A stretch of 64,000 bases of DNA from Thermophilibacter provencensis (GCF_030372065.1 NZ_JAUDEA010000004.1:62001-126000), one strand, 5' to 3'. Positions 1-9,115 are shown, counted from the stretch's first letter. Program-made: numbers and translations. The notes: a model not told the origin generated them from the letters alone.

Positions 1-665
<665 letters not shown>

Positions 666-809
666 GCGCACATCCTTCCCGATGGGGCCTCTTGCCCCGT
701 GCTCGTTTTAGGTGCATTCTCGGTCAGGCCCAGAGCAAAATCAGGGCAGACGGAATGATGATAGCGCTTCAGAGGCCCTGAGAAGCCCTCTGAGGTAGGT
801 TTCACGAAT

Positions 810-1328
810 TTAGCTATTCTTACGCTTTTCTGCCTGCAGCGATACTCTCATCGCCTGAGAAACGCTTGGTTTAAGCGCCTCGGGAACGTCTGCGAGAAGA
901 GCCTCGACCTCGCGCTCCTCCGCGGGCGTGAGGGCGGGCAGCGGGGCTGCGGGCTCCTTCTCCCCCACGGTCCTTCTCGCCACGGTTTGCGGGCGCTTTG
1001 ACTGCCTGAAGCGAACCTCGGCAAAGGAGAGCCCCGCCTGGGCGAGGCGCGCAAGATACACCTCGCGGTTGGCCATGAAGTCGACCTCGCACGACTTTGA
1101 GTCAACGTAGACCACCAGGACGGGCGGCGCGCCGGCGCGGCGCGGCCGCTCAACGAAGACGCCCACGGTATGGGCGCGCTCCGTAACCCCGTTCACCGCG
1201 TGCCACGCCCTCGCCACGCGGTGCGTCCAGTTTGCACCGGATGCGTTCTGAGTGCTCTCCAGGATGTCTCCGAGGGCCACGGGCGCCCCGGCGCGGCGGC
1301 GTATCTCGCGCTCGATCTCACTTGTCAC
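810..1328 (-). CDS. DUF721 (DciA-like) protein
   Basis: A protein of about 172 residues between recF and gyrB, the position occupied by DUF721 genes in many Actinobacteria. The central part (ARAWHAVNGVTERAHTVGVF followed by VVYVDSKSCEVDFMANREVY) has the look of the DUF721/DciA fold: a W at the end of the first helix and then a beta-strand-rich section. DciA-type proteins act with the replicative helicase in bacteria lacking DnaC; whether this one does is inference. A GTG start is used here; a TTG one codon earlier is equally possible. It overlaps the end of recF by 11 bases, indicating translational coupling. The Pro/Glu-rich C terminus is not recognisable. Confidence 0.75.
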   Translation of the reverse strand: MTSEIEREIRRRAGAPVALGDILESTQNASGANWTHRVARAWHAVNGVTERAHTVGVFVERPRRAGAPPVLVVYVDSKSCEVDFMANREVYLARLAQAGLSFAEVRFRQSKRPQTVARRTVGEKEPAAPLPALTPAEEREVEALLADVPEALKPSVSQAMRVSLQAEKRKNS

Positions 1329-2418
1329 CAAAGCTCACCACCTCAGCGGAGTCAAGGAGCGTCGGCGAGAAGTACCCGAGGTTCGTGGTCGTGATCACGG
1401 TCTGGATGCCGCCGCTCACAAATCCCATCGCCGCCTCGCGGCGCGTGCCATCGAGCTCGCTCATCACGTCATCGAGCAGGAGCAGGGGCGTTGAGCCCAA
1501 GATCTCCCCCGCAAGCTCGACCTCGGCCATCTTGAGGGCAAGCGCCACGGAGCGCTGCTGCCCCTGGGACCCATAGGCCCGCGCGTCGCGACCCTCGATG
1601 GAGAAGACCACGTCGTCGCGATGCGGACCCACCGTGGTCTGCCCGCGCCGCAGGTCGTCCTCGCGCACCGCCTCGAGCCGCTCGAGGAAGAGGCCGCGCA
1701 GCTCGTCGCGCGAGAGATCCTCGAGGTCCTGCCCCAGTGTGCAGGCGTAGGAGCACGCCAGGCGCTCGCCGCCCGAGACCGTGGCGTACACCGCCGCGAC
1801 CTTCTCGGCAAGCCGCGAGAAGAGCCTCAGGCGCGCGGCGAGCAGCGTCGCGCCGCCCAGCGCCACGGAGGCATCCCACGCGGCAAGGAGCGACATGTCC
1901 ACGAGCTCGTCCTTGAGCAGCCGGTTTCTCTGCTCGACGGAGCGCTGGTAGGCGGTGAGGACGTTTGCGTAGCCGCGGTTGGCCTGCCGTCCAAACCCAT
2001 CGAGCTCGTCTCGGCGCACCGACGCCCCCCGCTTGACGATGGCCAGGTCATCGGGGGTAAAGAGAACCGACATGAGACTCTCGGGCATCTCGGACGCCTG
2101 AATGCGCTTGCCGTTTCTCGTGAAGCTCCGCTTGCCCGGGGCGGCGTCACAGCGAACGTCCACCACGCGACCGTCACCCTCGAGCCGCGCGTCGATGCGC
2201 GCGCTCTCGGCGCCCTCGCGGACGAGCTGCGAGGGCGTCGGGCGGCGGAATGACTGCCCGGCCGTGAGGAGCTGCAGCGCCTCGACGGTGTTGGTCTTCC
2301 CGGCGGCGTTGGGCCCCACAAAGACCGTCACCCCCGCCGAGGGCAGCACCACCAGCCGCTCAAAGCTGCGGAAGTCCGCGAGCCTGAGCTCTGTGACGTA
2401 AAGCCCCACGTGGGTCAC
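1318..2418 (-). CDS. recF: DNA replication and repair protein RecF
   Basis: RecF is an SMC-like ATPase that helps load RecA at gapped DNA. The 366-residue length is normal. The start LYVTELRLADFRSFERL is typical, Walker A is GPNAAGKTN, the signature region is YGSQGQQRSVALALKMAE and Walker B is LLLLDDVMSELD. The GTG start directly follows the TAG of dnaN, so the two are surely cotranscribed. A second GTG three codons in is possible. Confidence 0.97.
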   Translation of the reverse strand: MTHVGLYVTELRLADFRSFERLVVLPSAGVTVFVGPNAAGKTNTVEALQLLTAGQSFRRPTPSQLVREGAESARIDARLEGDGRVVDVRCDAAPGKRSFTRNGKRIQASEMPESLMSVLFTPDDLAIVKRGASVRRDELDGFGRQANRGYANVLTAYQRSVEQRNRLLKDELVDMSLLAAWDASVALGGATLLAARLRLFSRLAEKVAAVYATVSGGERLACSYACTLGQDLEDLSRDELRGLFLERLEAVREDDLRRGQTTVGPHRDDVVFSIEGRDARAYGSQGQQRSVALALKMAEVELAGEILGSTPLLLLDDVMSELDGTRREAAMGFVSGGIQTVITTTNLGYFSPTLLDSAEVVSFGDK

Positions 2419-3519
2419 CTAGAGGCGAACCGGCATGAGCAGGTAGAGGTAGTTCACCTTGCCGTTGCACTTGAAGATGCCCGGCTGCACGGAGCCCTGG
2501 AGCTCGAGGCGCAGGTCCTTGTTCTCGGACACCGCGTTCACGCAGTCAAAGACGTAGTGGTAGTTGAGGGCGATGGCCAGGCTCTGCCCCTCAATGCCGC
2601 ACGAGATGACCTCGGAGGACTCGCCCTGCTCCGGAGAGCTCGCCGAGAGGCGCATGAGGCCCGCGTCGGCATCGATGTCAAAGCGCACCGAGGCGTTCTG
2701 CTGCGCGATGACGGAGACGCGCTTGAGCGCGGCGGAGAACTCGGCAACGGAGAGCTCGACGGCCGTGGCGCAGGTGGGCGGCAGGAGCTGCTTGTAGTCG
2801 GGGAAGTTGCCCTCGATGCGGCGAGCCACAAAGGTCGTGTTGCCAAAGGTGAAGACAACCTGGCTCTCCGTGGTGCCAATGAGCAGGGTGTCGGTCATGG
2901 AGGGCATGGTGAGCACGTCGTGGAAGGTGGCGCCGCCCACGATGGCGCGGAAGGCCTCGCCGGGGGCCGCCTCGACGGAGGAGTCGCAGACGGCAAGGCG
3001 GAACGAGTCGGTGGCCACAAGACGGATGGTGTTGTCCTCAACGGTCAGGAGGATGCCCTGAAGAATGGGTCGCGAGGTCTCCTTGGAGGTCACGCGGTAC
3101 ACCTTGTCCACCATGTGGGAGAGGAGCTCGCTCGGAAGCTCGATGCTCCTCTCGGGCGCCACCTCGGGAAAGCCCGACCAGTCCGCGGGGTTGAGCGTGT
3201 TGAGGCGGAAGGTCGACTTGTCACAGGAGATGACAACGGTACGGCCCGTGCCCTCAAAGGTCACGGCGGCGTCGGGGAGGGTCTTCACGATGTTGGTGAG
3301 CACCTTGCCGGAGATGACCGCCTCGCCCTCCTCCTCAACGTTGGCCGGGATGTAGTGGCGGATGGAGATGGCGAGGTTGTTCGTCTGGAACTCGAGCTGA
3401 CCGGCCTCCGCGCGAACATAGATGCCGGAGAGGATGGGAAGCGTCGAGTTTGTGCCCATGCCCTTTGCCACAACGGACAGGGCCTTCATGAGGGAGGACT
3501 GGCTGACGGTGAATTTCAT
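2419..3519 (-). CDS. dnaN: DNA polymerase III sliding clamp (beta subunit)
   Basis: The beta clamp encircles DNA and tethers polymerase III. The 366 residues match the family. The N terminus MKFTVSQSSLMKALSVV, the internal TSKETSRPILQGI and the C terminus YLLMPVRL are all diagnostic; the final VRL-type tail lines the peptide-binding groove. GAAAGG lies before the ATG. It is separated from dnaA by about 230 bases carrying DnaA-box-like words. Confidence 0.98.
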   Translation of the reverse strand: MKFTVSQSSLMKALSVVAKGMGTNSTLPILSGIYVRAEAGQLEFQTNNLAISIRHYIPANVEEEGEAVISGKVLTNIVKTLPDAAVTFEGTGRTVVISCDKSTFRLNTLNPADWSGFPEVAPERSIELPSELLSHMVDKVYRVTSKETSRPILQGILLTVEDNTIRLVATDSFRLAVCDSSVEAAPGEAFRAIVGGATFHDVLTMPSMTDTLLIGTTESQVVFTFGNTTFVARRIEGNFPDYKQLLPPTCATAVELSVAEFSAALKRVSVIAQQNASVRFDIDADAGLMRLSASSPEQGESSEVISCGIEGQSLAIALNYHYVFDCVNAVSENKDLRLELQGSVQPGIFKCNGKVNYLYLLMPVRL

Positions 3520-3752
3520 GAGGTCCCTTTCTTCTATCTATATAGAGATCTAAGAACAGTAGTAGTAATAGGGTCTGTCGAAAAGTACAAAAACACCGAG
3601 AAGAACGAGGTAGAAGCCGTAATCCAATACTCTCGCGTGGCATGTGACTTTTCTTCCGCATTGACAGCGAGCGCCGTGTTGAAAACTTCTTCTTCCACGA
3701 AGGTTGGTTTTTCTCCCCCTTTCGACACACTTTTCTCAGACTTGTCTACATC
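3520..3752. promoter_or_regulatory. dnaA–dnaN intergenic region with DnaA-box-like words
   Basis: AT-richer gap containing TGTCGAAAA (3576–3584) and TGTTGAAAA (3677–3685), plus weaker matches CTTTCGACA (3719–3727) and TTGTCTACA (3742–3750). Read on the other strand the two best words are TTTTCGACA and TTTTCAACA, near the classical TTATCCACA DnaA box, and the same words recur on the far side of dnaA and before rpmH. In many Gram-positives this gap is one half of a bipartite oriC. It must also hold the dnaN promoter. No experimental support is visible. Confidence 0.6.
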
Positions 3753-5309
3753 CTAGAGGTTTCCGGTGATGGACTCCCGTATCTGCATGAGGCGATCGTA
3801 GAAGATCTTGTCGTCCTTTCTCGCCTCGTCCACCACGCTGATGCTGTGCATGACGGTGGCGTGGCTCCTGCCGCCGAAGTGCTTGCCGATGTCGGCGAGG
3901 GTGCGGTCGCAGAGCTCGCGCGCGAGCCAGATGGCAACGTGGCGCGCCTCCATGATGGCCTTGTGGCGCTTGGTGCCCACGAGACTCGAGTGGTCGATGT
4001 CGTAGTACTTCTCCACGGCGCGCTGGACGTCCTCGATGGAGACGGAGTGCCCGGCGCTCGGCCAGCACTCCTTGGCCACGGCCTCGATCTCCTCGCGGGA
4101 GATCTCTCCGCCGCGCCGCTCCGCTGTGGTTGCGGCAAAGAGGCAGCGCTGGCAGAATCCCTCGATGACGCGGATGTTGGTGCCCGCGCGCTCGGCCATG
4201 TACCTGCGTGCCTGCTCGGGGATGACGCCGGAGAGTCCGGTGACGTTCTCGCTCGCCGCGTCGTCGCGCATGCGCTCGCAGAAGGTCTCGATGAGGCGGA
4301 GCTTGAGCTCGTAGCTCGGCACCTGGATGGGCGCGGTGAAGCCGGAGCCCAGGCGGCTCGTGACGCGCTCGTCAAAGCCGTCCTTGCCCATGCCGAGCTG
4401 CGCGGGCGTGCGGTCGGCGGCGAGGACGATCTGCTTGCCGTTTGAGATGAGCTCGTTGAAGGTATCAAAGAAGAAGCCGATCGTTCCGGCCTTGCCCACC
4501 ATCTTCTGGATGTCGTCGATGATGAGGACGTCAATGTCGGCGTAGTTCTGGCGCAGCACGGACGCCGCCGAGCGCTCGGTGTGGCGCATGGCCTCGGTGT
4601 AGTCGGTGATGAACGTCGACGCGTCGCGATAGACGCACAGGCGCGACGGGTCGTTGCGGGCGATGTAGTTCTGCACGGCGCGCAGCAGGTGGGTCTTGCC
4701 CAGGCCGCTCTTGCCGTAGATGAAAAGCGGGTTGTAGGTGGTGTTCATGCCGTTTGCCACCTGCAGCGCCGCCTGGTAGGCGATGTCGTTCTCCTCGCCG
4801 CGGACAAAGCGCTCAAAGGTGAGCTTTGAGGTCGTGGGGGATATGTCCTCCACGAGGGGGTTCCTCGCGCGGCGGCGGAGGTTCTCCTCGTCGCGCGCCG
4901 CCTGGGCGCCCTCGTCCCAGGTGTCGTTCATGATCGCGCGCGAGGGCATGGCAAGGGAGACGGGCACGCGCTGCTCGGTCTCCGCCATCCATCGGTTTGC
5001 CTCGTCGCGGGTCATCGTCGAGCCGCGCGGGTGCTCGCCCGCCGCGGTGGCCTGCTCAAAGGTGACGACGACCTTCGTGGGCTCAAAGGCCGCCTGCGAG
5101 ACGCACTCCTCCACGAGCGGCTGGATCTTGCCGACGTTCTTGACGACGAGCCTCATGGAGGTCCTGAGCTCGAGCGTTCCGTCGGAGAGCCCTTCCGGCT
5201 CGCAGTTTCTGAGCATGGCGAGAAGGGACTCGGGCAGCTCGCGCGCGGCGAGAAGGTCGAGCGCATCCTGCCACAGCGCCTCGGCGTCTGATTCTAGGGA
5301 GAGTTCCAT
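3753..5309 (-). CDS. dnaA: Chromosomal replication initiator protein DnaA
   Basis: DnaA binds DnaA boxes and melts oriC. The 518-residue protein has an N-terminal helicase-interaction domain (about 1–85), a variable linker, an AAA+ domain with Walker A YGKSGLGKTHLL (near residue 200) and Walker B DVLIIDDIQ, a sensor region, and the C-terminal DNA-binding signature GGRSHATVMHSISVV. It is somewhat longer than the E. coli protein because of domain II and an insert in the AAA+ lid (ASENVTGLSG). DnaA-box-like words occur just upstream, which suggests autoregulation. Confidence 0.98.
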   Translation of the reverse strand: MELSLESDAEALWQDALDLLAARELPESLLAMLRNCEPEGLSDGTLELRTSMRLVVKNVGKIQPLVEECVSQAAFEPTKVVVTFEQATAAGEHPRGSTMTRDEANRWMAETEQRVPVSLAMPSRAIMNDTWDEGAQAARDEENLRRRARNPLVEDISPTTSKLTFERFVRGEENDIAYQAALQVANGMNTTYNPLFIYGKSGLGKTHLLRAVQNYIARNDPSRLCVYRDASTFITDYTEAMRHTERSAASVLRQNYADIDVLIIDDIQKMVGKAGTIGFFFDTFNELISNGKQIVLAADRTPAQLGMGKDGFDERVTSRLGSGFTAPIQVPSYELKLRLIETFCERMRDDAASENVTGLSGVIPEQARRYMAERAGTNIRVIEGFCQRCLFAATTAERRGGEISREEIEAVAKECWPSAGHSVSIEDVQRAVEKYYDIDHSSLVGTKRHKAIMEARHVAIWLARELCDRTLADIGKHFGGRSHATVMHSISVVDEARKDDKIFYDRLMQIRESITGNL

Positions 5310-5372
5310 GTGATCCTACGTTCGTAAATGTTGAAAAGTACGCACTCAGTATAGCGATTGTTGATAAGTCCC
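5310..5372. promoter_or_regulatory. dnaA upstream region with two DnaA-box-like words
   Basis: TGTTGAAAA (5329–5337) and TGTTGATAA (5359–5367) lie within 60 bases of the dnaA start in the same orientation. The second is one base from the classical box TTATCCACA when read on the other strand. They probably serve dnaA autoregulation or form part of the origin. This is inferred from sequence similarity only. Confidence 0.55.
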
Positions 5373-5433
5373 CCACCCATCCCGCCGAACGGTTCCTTGA
5401 TTGGGGCCGTGTCCGGCGCGGGTGCTGCTGGCG

Positions 5434-5555
5434 TGTCCTGAAAATCGGGGGTATGGCACGAGGTTCTTCTCGCGACCTGCGTTTCTTCTTTTCAGTGTTC
5501 TGAAATTTGGGACCGTGGCACGGCGAGTTGTGCCACGGTCCCGATTTTCAGGACA
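5434..5555. repeat. Long nested inverted repeat between dnaA and the GHKL protein
   Basis: The outer arms are a perfect 16-bp inverted repeat (TGTCCTGAAAATCGGG at 5434–5449, complement at 5540–5555). Nested on the right is a second perfect hairpin, GGGACCGTGGCAC with an eight-base loop. On the minus strand 5455–5473 reads CGAGAAGAACCTCGTGCCA, resembling the units of the array near 55.1–55.5 kb. No ORF fits here. It could act as a terminator for the GHKL gene or be a REP-like element. Confidence 0.7.
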
Positions 5556-5572
5556 TCTCTGGGGGATCGCGT

Positions 5573-6520
5573 CTATATGAGTGAGCGGCCAATGCCCGTG
5601 AGCTGATACTTCTGACCGACCTTCATGATGAGGCCCTGTGCGGAGAGATTTGAGAGGGCGCGCGACCACGTTGGCCCCGATGCCCCGTAGCTGCGGGTGA
5701 GCTCGCTTGGTCCCACGCTCTCGTGCGAGGAGAGGTACGAGAGGACCTGCTGCCCGCGCTCGTCGACGGTGAGGGCCTGCTGGTACGTTGGCTGCTGGTA
5801 GGGCATCGGCTGATAGGCGGCCGGATGGTAGGGCATCTGCTGGTAGGGAGCGCCCTGCCAGGCGGGGACGGGCTGTTGGGGGTATGCGGGCGCCGGCATG
5901 GGTGTTGCCATGGGCATCTGCTGCGGCGTGCCCCACGGCGTCGCCGGCTCCTGGGGCCCCTCCGCCTCCACGCCCGAGAGGGCACGCGCCTCCTCCTTGG
6001 GGTGTGTGGAGATGGTGACAACCGTTCCGCCTGCTATGTTGTCCTCAATCTCGAGGCTGCCGCCCTTATCGGCCATGTACTGCTGCACGTAGGGCAGGCC
6101 GCTCCCCACGCCGCGAATGTAGCGCTTCATCTCCTCCGTTGCCGAGGAGGTCCCGTACTCGAGCGCGAGCGACTTTGACTTGATCCCCGGGCCCTGGTCC
6201 GAGAAGCGGATGGTGTTTCCCCCGTCGAGGATGGTGATCGTGGGCGCCTGGAAGTAGGCGTGGATGAAGTTCTCCACGATCTCGCGAATGACCATGAAGG
6301 GGATGGTTCCCCCCTGCTCGTGCGAGAGGCGGTTTACGGCGGCGGTAATCTGCTCGAGGTATTCGCGCACGTCACAGGGCTCGATGATCACCACACGCGG
6401 CGCGGCGGAGGCGTCGTCGTACACGGCGATGCGTGCGGGGTGGTGAACCTCGCAGACCGGTGCGTCCCCCTTTGGGGCAGTGTTTTCCTCCTCCACGAAG
6501 GGGTAGAAGTCCCGCGTCAC
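5573..6520 (-). CDS. GHKL-type ATP-binding protein with C-terminal winged helix
   Basis: A 315-residue protein of uncertain role. Residues from about 75 to 180 form a histidine-kinase-like ATPase domain: N box REIVENFIHAYF, G1 box FSDQGPGI and G2 region GVGSGLPYVQQYM. There is no transmembrane segment, H box or sensor domain, so it is more like an anti-sigma-type or orphan ATPase than a normal sensor kinase. A Pro/Gln/Tyr/Met-rich linker (about 200–250) leads to a winged-helix-like C terminus (QVLSYLSSHESVGPSELTRS onwards). The GTG start has AGGGAGG upstream. Sitting between dnaA and rpmH, it may be tied to replication or cell-cycle control, but that is a guess. Confidence 0.75.
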   Translation of the reverse strand: MTRDFYPFVEEENTAPKGDAPVCEVHHPARIAVYDDASAAPRVVIIEPCDVREYLEQITAAVNRLSHEQGGTIPFMVIREIVENFIHAYFQAPTITILDGGNTIRFSDQGPGIKSKSLALEYGTSSATEEMKRYIRGVGSGLPYVQQYMADKGGSLEIEDNIAGGTVVTISTHPKEEARALSGVEAEGPQEPATPWGTPQQMPMATPMPAPAYPQQPVPAWQGAPYQQMPYHPAAYQPMPYQQPTYQQALTVDERGQQVLSYLSSHESVGPSELTRSYGASGPTWSRALSNLSAQGLIMKVGQKYQLTGIGRSLI

Positions 6521-6800
6521 CGCTTACCTCCCTTTTCGACATCAGATGAACGAATGTCGAAAACGTTTCAGTGAGAATTCGATATGAACGAAACTTTTCA
6601 TCACGAGAAGAACAGTTGTTGAAAAGTGCGTATTTCTCGCCCTCTTATGGTGGAAAATCATACCATGCTCAGCTCATGTTTCATTGAAATGAAAGGATGG
6701 TTCCAATTTTCCGGAACGCCCTGAAAGGAAAAAGAACCGCCCACGAGAAAGAAAAAGCCGCCTCAAGCGGCTGAAATGCGGCGATTCTTTGATGGATTCG
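6521..6800. other. Candidate oriC: AT-rich region with DnaA-box-like words
   Basis: About 280 non-coding bases, much more AT-rich than the surroundings. They contain TTTTCGACA (6533–6541), TGTCGAAAA (6555–6563) and TGTTGAAAA (6617–6625), and a weaker GGTGGAAAA near 6649. The first two face each other, with 13 bases between them. Runs of A/T (for example around 6700–6760) could be a duplex-unwinding element. Position between dnaA and the divergent rpmH operon is the usual place for a Gram-positive origin. GC-skew was not computed. Confidence 0.6.
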
Positions 6801-6830
6801 TTGACAACGCGCGGACGGGGCCTTTACAAT
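6801..6830 (+). promoter_or_regulatory. Sigma-70-type promoter of the rpmH operon
   Basis: A perfect -35 TTGACA (6801–6806) is followed after 18 bases by TACAAT (6825–6830), about 55 bases before rpmH. This is the clearest vegetative promoter in the window and would drive rpmH–rnpA–yidD–yidC–jag. Confidence 0.75.
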
Positions 6831-6883
6831 CTCTGAGCTTATTGCTCTAGAAGGAAGTTCATACCCAACCGGGAGGAATAGCT

Positions 6884-7018
6884 ATGAAGCGTACGTACCA
6901 GCCGAACAAGCGCAAGCGCGCCACCACCCACGGGTTCCGTGCCCGCATGGCCACCAAGGGCGGCCGTGCCGTTCTCGCCCGTCGTCGCGCAAAGGGTCGC
7001 AAGCGTCTCACCGTCTAG
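6884..7018 (+). CDS. rpmH: 50S ribosomal protein L34
   Basis: A 44-residue basic protein starting [20 protein letters not shown] and ending KGRKRLTV, which is diagnostic of L34. GGGAGGAA precedes the ATG. It is the first gene of the conserved rpmH–rnpA–yidD–yidC–jag operon next to the origin. Confidence 0.98.
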   Translation: MKRTYQPNKRKRATTHGFRARMATKGGRAVLARRRAKGRKRLTV

Positions 7019-7027
7019 TGACGTTTC

Positions 7028-7348
7028 ATGAAGACCATCAAGTCCAAGAGAGATTTTGAGAGGGTCTTCGCGCGGGGGAGGCGCTACAACGACTCCCTTC
7101 TGCGAATCCGAGTAGCACCGCTCGACGAAGGCGATCCGGGAAGGGTCGCCTTCGTTGCAGCGAAGCGCCTTGGAAACGCCGTTTTTCGGAACAGGTGCAA
7201 GCGCGTCCTCAGGGAGGCCGCCCGAAGCGCCGGGCTTCCGATTGACGGGTACGACGTGATTCTCTTCTCCACGCACAACACGCACGACAGCTCCCCCGAG
7301 CAGGTCGCGAGTGCGCTGAGAAGGCTGATTGGCCGGGCGGGCCTCTAG
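7028..7348 (+). CDS. rnpA: Ribonuclease P protein component
   Basis: A 106-residue basic protein that assists the RNase P RNA in 5' maturation of tRNAs. The start MKTIKSKRDFERVFARGRRY and the RNR motif in FRNRCKRVLREA are typical. It begins ten bases after rpmH and its stop is one base from the yidD start, so the genes form one operon. The RNA partner rnpB was not found in this window. Confidence 0.96.
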   Translation: MKTIKSKRDFERVFARGRRYNDSLLRIRVAPLDEGDPGRVAFVAAKRLGNAVFRNRCKRVLREAARSAGLPIDGYDVILFSTHNTHDSSPEQVASALRRLIGRAGL

Positions 7349-7349
7349 G

Positions 7350-7586
7350 ATGGGTCCTGCCGCGCATCATGGCGTCGCCTCACGCGGCGCGCTGGCGATC
7401 ATACGTTTTTACCAGAGACGCGTGTCGCCCCTCATGTCCGCGCGGTGCATCTATGTTCCCACCTGCTCCGAGTACGCGCGCCAGGCCATCGAGAAGTACG
7501 GTTTCGTCAGGGGGTTTGGTCTCGCCGTCCGAAGGATCTGCCGGTGCCACCCCCTTCATGCTGGCGGTTATGACCCCGTTCCCTAA
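7350..7586 (+). CDS. yidD: Membrane protein insertion efficiency factor YidD
   Basis: A 78-residue protein with the YidD signature: RFYQRRVSPLMSARCIYVPTCSEYA, then a helix and the cysteine/histidine cluster CRCHPLHAGGYDPVP. YidD is a small amphipathic membrane-associated protein that assists YidC. The ATG one base after rnpA is preferred over an upstream in-frame TTG inside rnpA. The N terminus (about 14 residues before the core) is slightly longer than usual. Confidence 0.93.
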   Translation: MGPAAHHGVASRGALAIIRFYQRRVSPLMSARCIYVPTCSEYARQAIEKYGFVRGFGLAVRRICRCHPLHAGGYDPVP

Positions 7587-7609
7587 CGGGCGCGGGCCAT
7601 GGAGGAACC

Positions 7610-8368
7610 ATGTGGGAATGGTTTATTGGCTTTCTAACGACGGTGCTCGCGGGCATCGAGGGCTTTGTCGGTGACTGGGGCCTCGCGGTCATTGTCCTGA
7701 CGGTCATCGTCCGTCTCATCCTGACGCCGCTGATGGCGCACTCCACCAAGTCGACGGTGCGCATGCAGGTCATGCAGCCCAAGCTCCAGGAGATCCAGGA
7801 GCGCTATGCGGATGACCCCGAGCGTCAGGCCGAGGAGCTCCGCAAGGTCTACGCGGACATGAAGTTCAACCCGCTCGGAGGGTGCCTGCCCATCTTCCTG
7901 CAGATGCCCATCTTCTTTGGCCTGTTCTCGGTTGTGCGCGAGGTGCCCGCGGATGCCTGCTTCTACAGCATCCTCCCCTCGATCTCCCAGTCCGTGCAGC
8001 AGGTCCTCGAGGCCTCCGGCTGGGTTGCGGCGGCTCCCTATATCATCTTTGACCTGCTCTTTGGTGTGCTCACGTTCATCCCCATGGTGATGAACGTCGC
8101 CAACCAGGACTCCGCTCAGCGCTCCCAGACCATGCTCATGGGCGGCGTCATGGCCCTCATGATGCTCTGGTTTGGCTGGGGCGTGCCGTCCGCCGTCCTG
8201 CTCTACTACGTGACGTCCTCCATCTGGCAGGTCATTCAGCAGCAGGTCATCACCAAGCGCGTCATGGAGAAGGCCAAGGCGGAGGCTGAGGCCGAGGCGG
8301 CCAACAAGCCCATCGAGGTTGACGTCGTTCGCCGCGAGAAGAAGCCGCGTCAGCACAAAAAGTCCTAA
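7610..8368 (+). CDS. yidC: Membrane protein insertase YidC/Oxa1
   Basis: YidC inserts proteins into the cytoplasmic membrane alone or with SecYEG. The 252 residues match the short Gram-positive type without the large periplasmic domain. The core contains hydrophobic helices near residues 18–40, 95–115, 142–165 and 180–215; RLILTPLMAHSTKSTVRM includes the conserved arginine of the hydrophilic groove, and NPLGGCLPIFLQMPIFFGLF is diagnostic. The C-terminal tail is Lys/Glu-rich. There is no lipobox cysteine at the N terminus. Confidence 0.96.
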   Translation: MWEWFIGFLTTVLAGIEGFVGDWGLAVIVLTVIVRLILTPLMAHSTKSTVRMQVMQPKLQEIQERYADDPERQAEELRKVYADMKFNPLGGCLPIFLQMPIFFGLFSVVREVPADACFYSILPSISQSVQQVLEASGWVAAAPYIIFDLLFGVLTFIPMVMNVANQDSAQRSQTMLMGGVMALMMLWFGWGVPSAVLLYYVTSSIWQVIQQQVITKRVMEKAKAEAEAEAANKPIEVDVVRREKKPRQHKKS

Positions 8369-8421
8369 GAAACATTCGTTATTATCGATATTTAGTTTTA
8401 ATTGTTTTATAGGAGGATTTC

Positions 8422-9009
8422 ATGTCGGAGGATAGCATGACAGACGTCAGCGCGCCCGAGGAGGACGTGACCCTCGGGGGCGGCGAGCTCGACGACTTCT
8501 CCTCCATCAGAGAGCGCTACGAGGCCGGCAAGCAGCTCACCGACGAGGAGATGGACAAGATCGCCGATCTTGCCGTTGGCTACCTCAAGAGCATCCTCGC
8601 GCTCTTTGGCGAGACGTCCTCCTCCATTGACGAGTATGACGGCGAGAACGGCGAGCTCATCCTTGACGTCAACGGCGGTGACCTCGCCGTCCTCATTGGT
8701 CGTCACGGCCGCACGCTCGATGCCCTGCAGATGGTGCTCACCTCGCTGCTGAGCAGCCGCATCAAGTTCTACTATCCCGTTGTCGTTGACATTGAGAGCT
8801 ACAAGAACCGCCGCAAGCGCAAGCTCGAGGACATTGCGCTCAGCTCCGCCGCGCGTGCCAAGCAGCGTGGCGGCAAGGTGACGCTCTCCCCGATGAACGC
8901 GTACGAGCGCCGCATCATTCACCTTGCCCTGCGCAACGACGAGGGTGTTGTCACCCACTCCGAGGGCGTTGACCCCGAGCGCCGCGTGGTCATCACCGCG
9001 GTTCGCTAA
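8422..9009 (+). CDS. jag: KH–R3H RNA-binding protein Jag/KhpB
   Basis: A 195-residue RNA-binding protein of the Jag (KhpB/EloR) family. The KH domain has the loop IGRHGRTLDALQ and the R3H domain has NAYERRIIHLALR. The N-terminal Jag_N domain of many homologues is missing and replaced by an acidic stretch. It follows yidC as in most Firmicutes and Actinobacteria. AGGAGG precedes the ATG; a rho-independent terminator follows. Confidence 0.92.
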   Translation: MSEDSMTDVSAPEEDVTLGGGELDDFSSIRERYEAGKQLTDEEMDKIADLAVGYLKSILALFGETSSSIDEYDGENGELILDVNGGDLAVLIGRHGRTLDALQMVLTSLLSSRIKFYYPVVVDIESYKNRRKRKLEDIALSSAARAKQRGGKVTLSPMNAYERRIIHLALRNDEGVVTHSEGVDPERRVVITAVR

Positions 9010-9029
9010 CCTGAGTTTGTAGTATTACC

Positions 9030-9062
9030 AAGGGAGGGTGTCTTTGACATCCTCCCTTTTTC
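9030..9062 (+). terminator. Rho-independent terminator after jag
   Basis: AAGGGAGG-TGTC and GACA-CCTCCCTT form a stem with a three-base loop, followed by a T tract. It closes the rpmH–jag operon. Confidence 0.85.
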
Positions 9063-9115
9063 TGTGACAATTTCTTTTGATGCATGGGTTTTTGTCAACG
9101 AATGGTCTGGATGGT

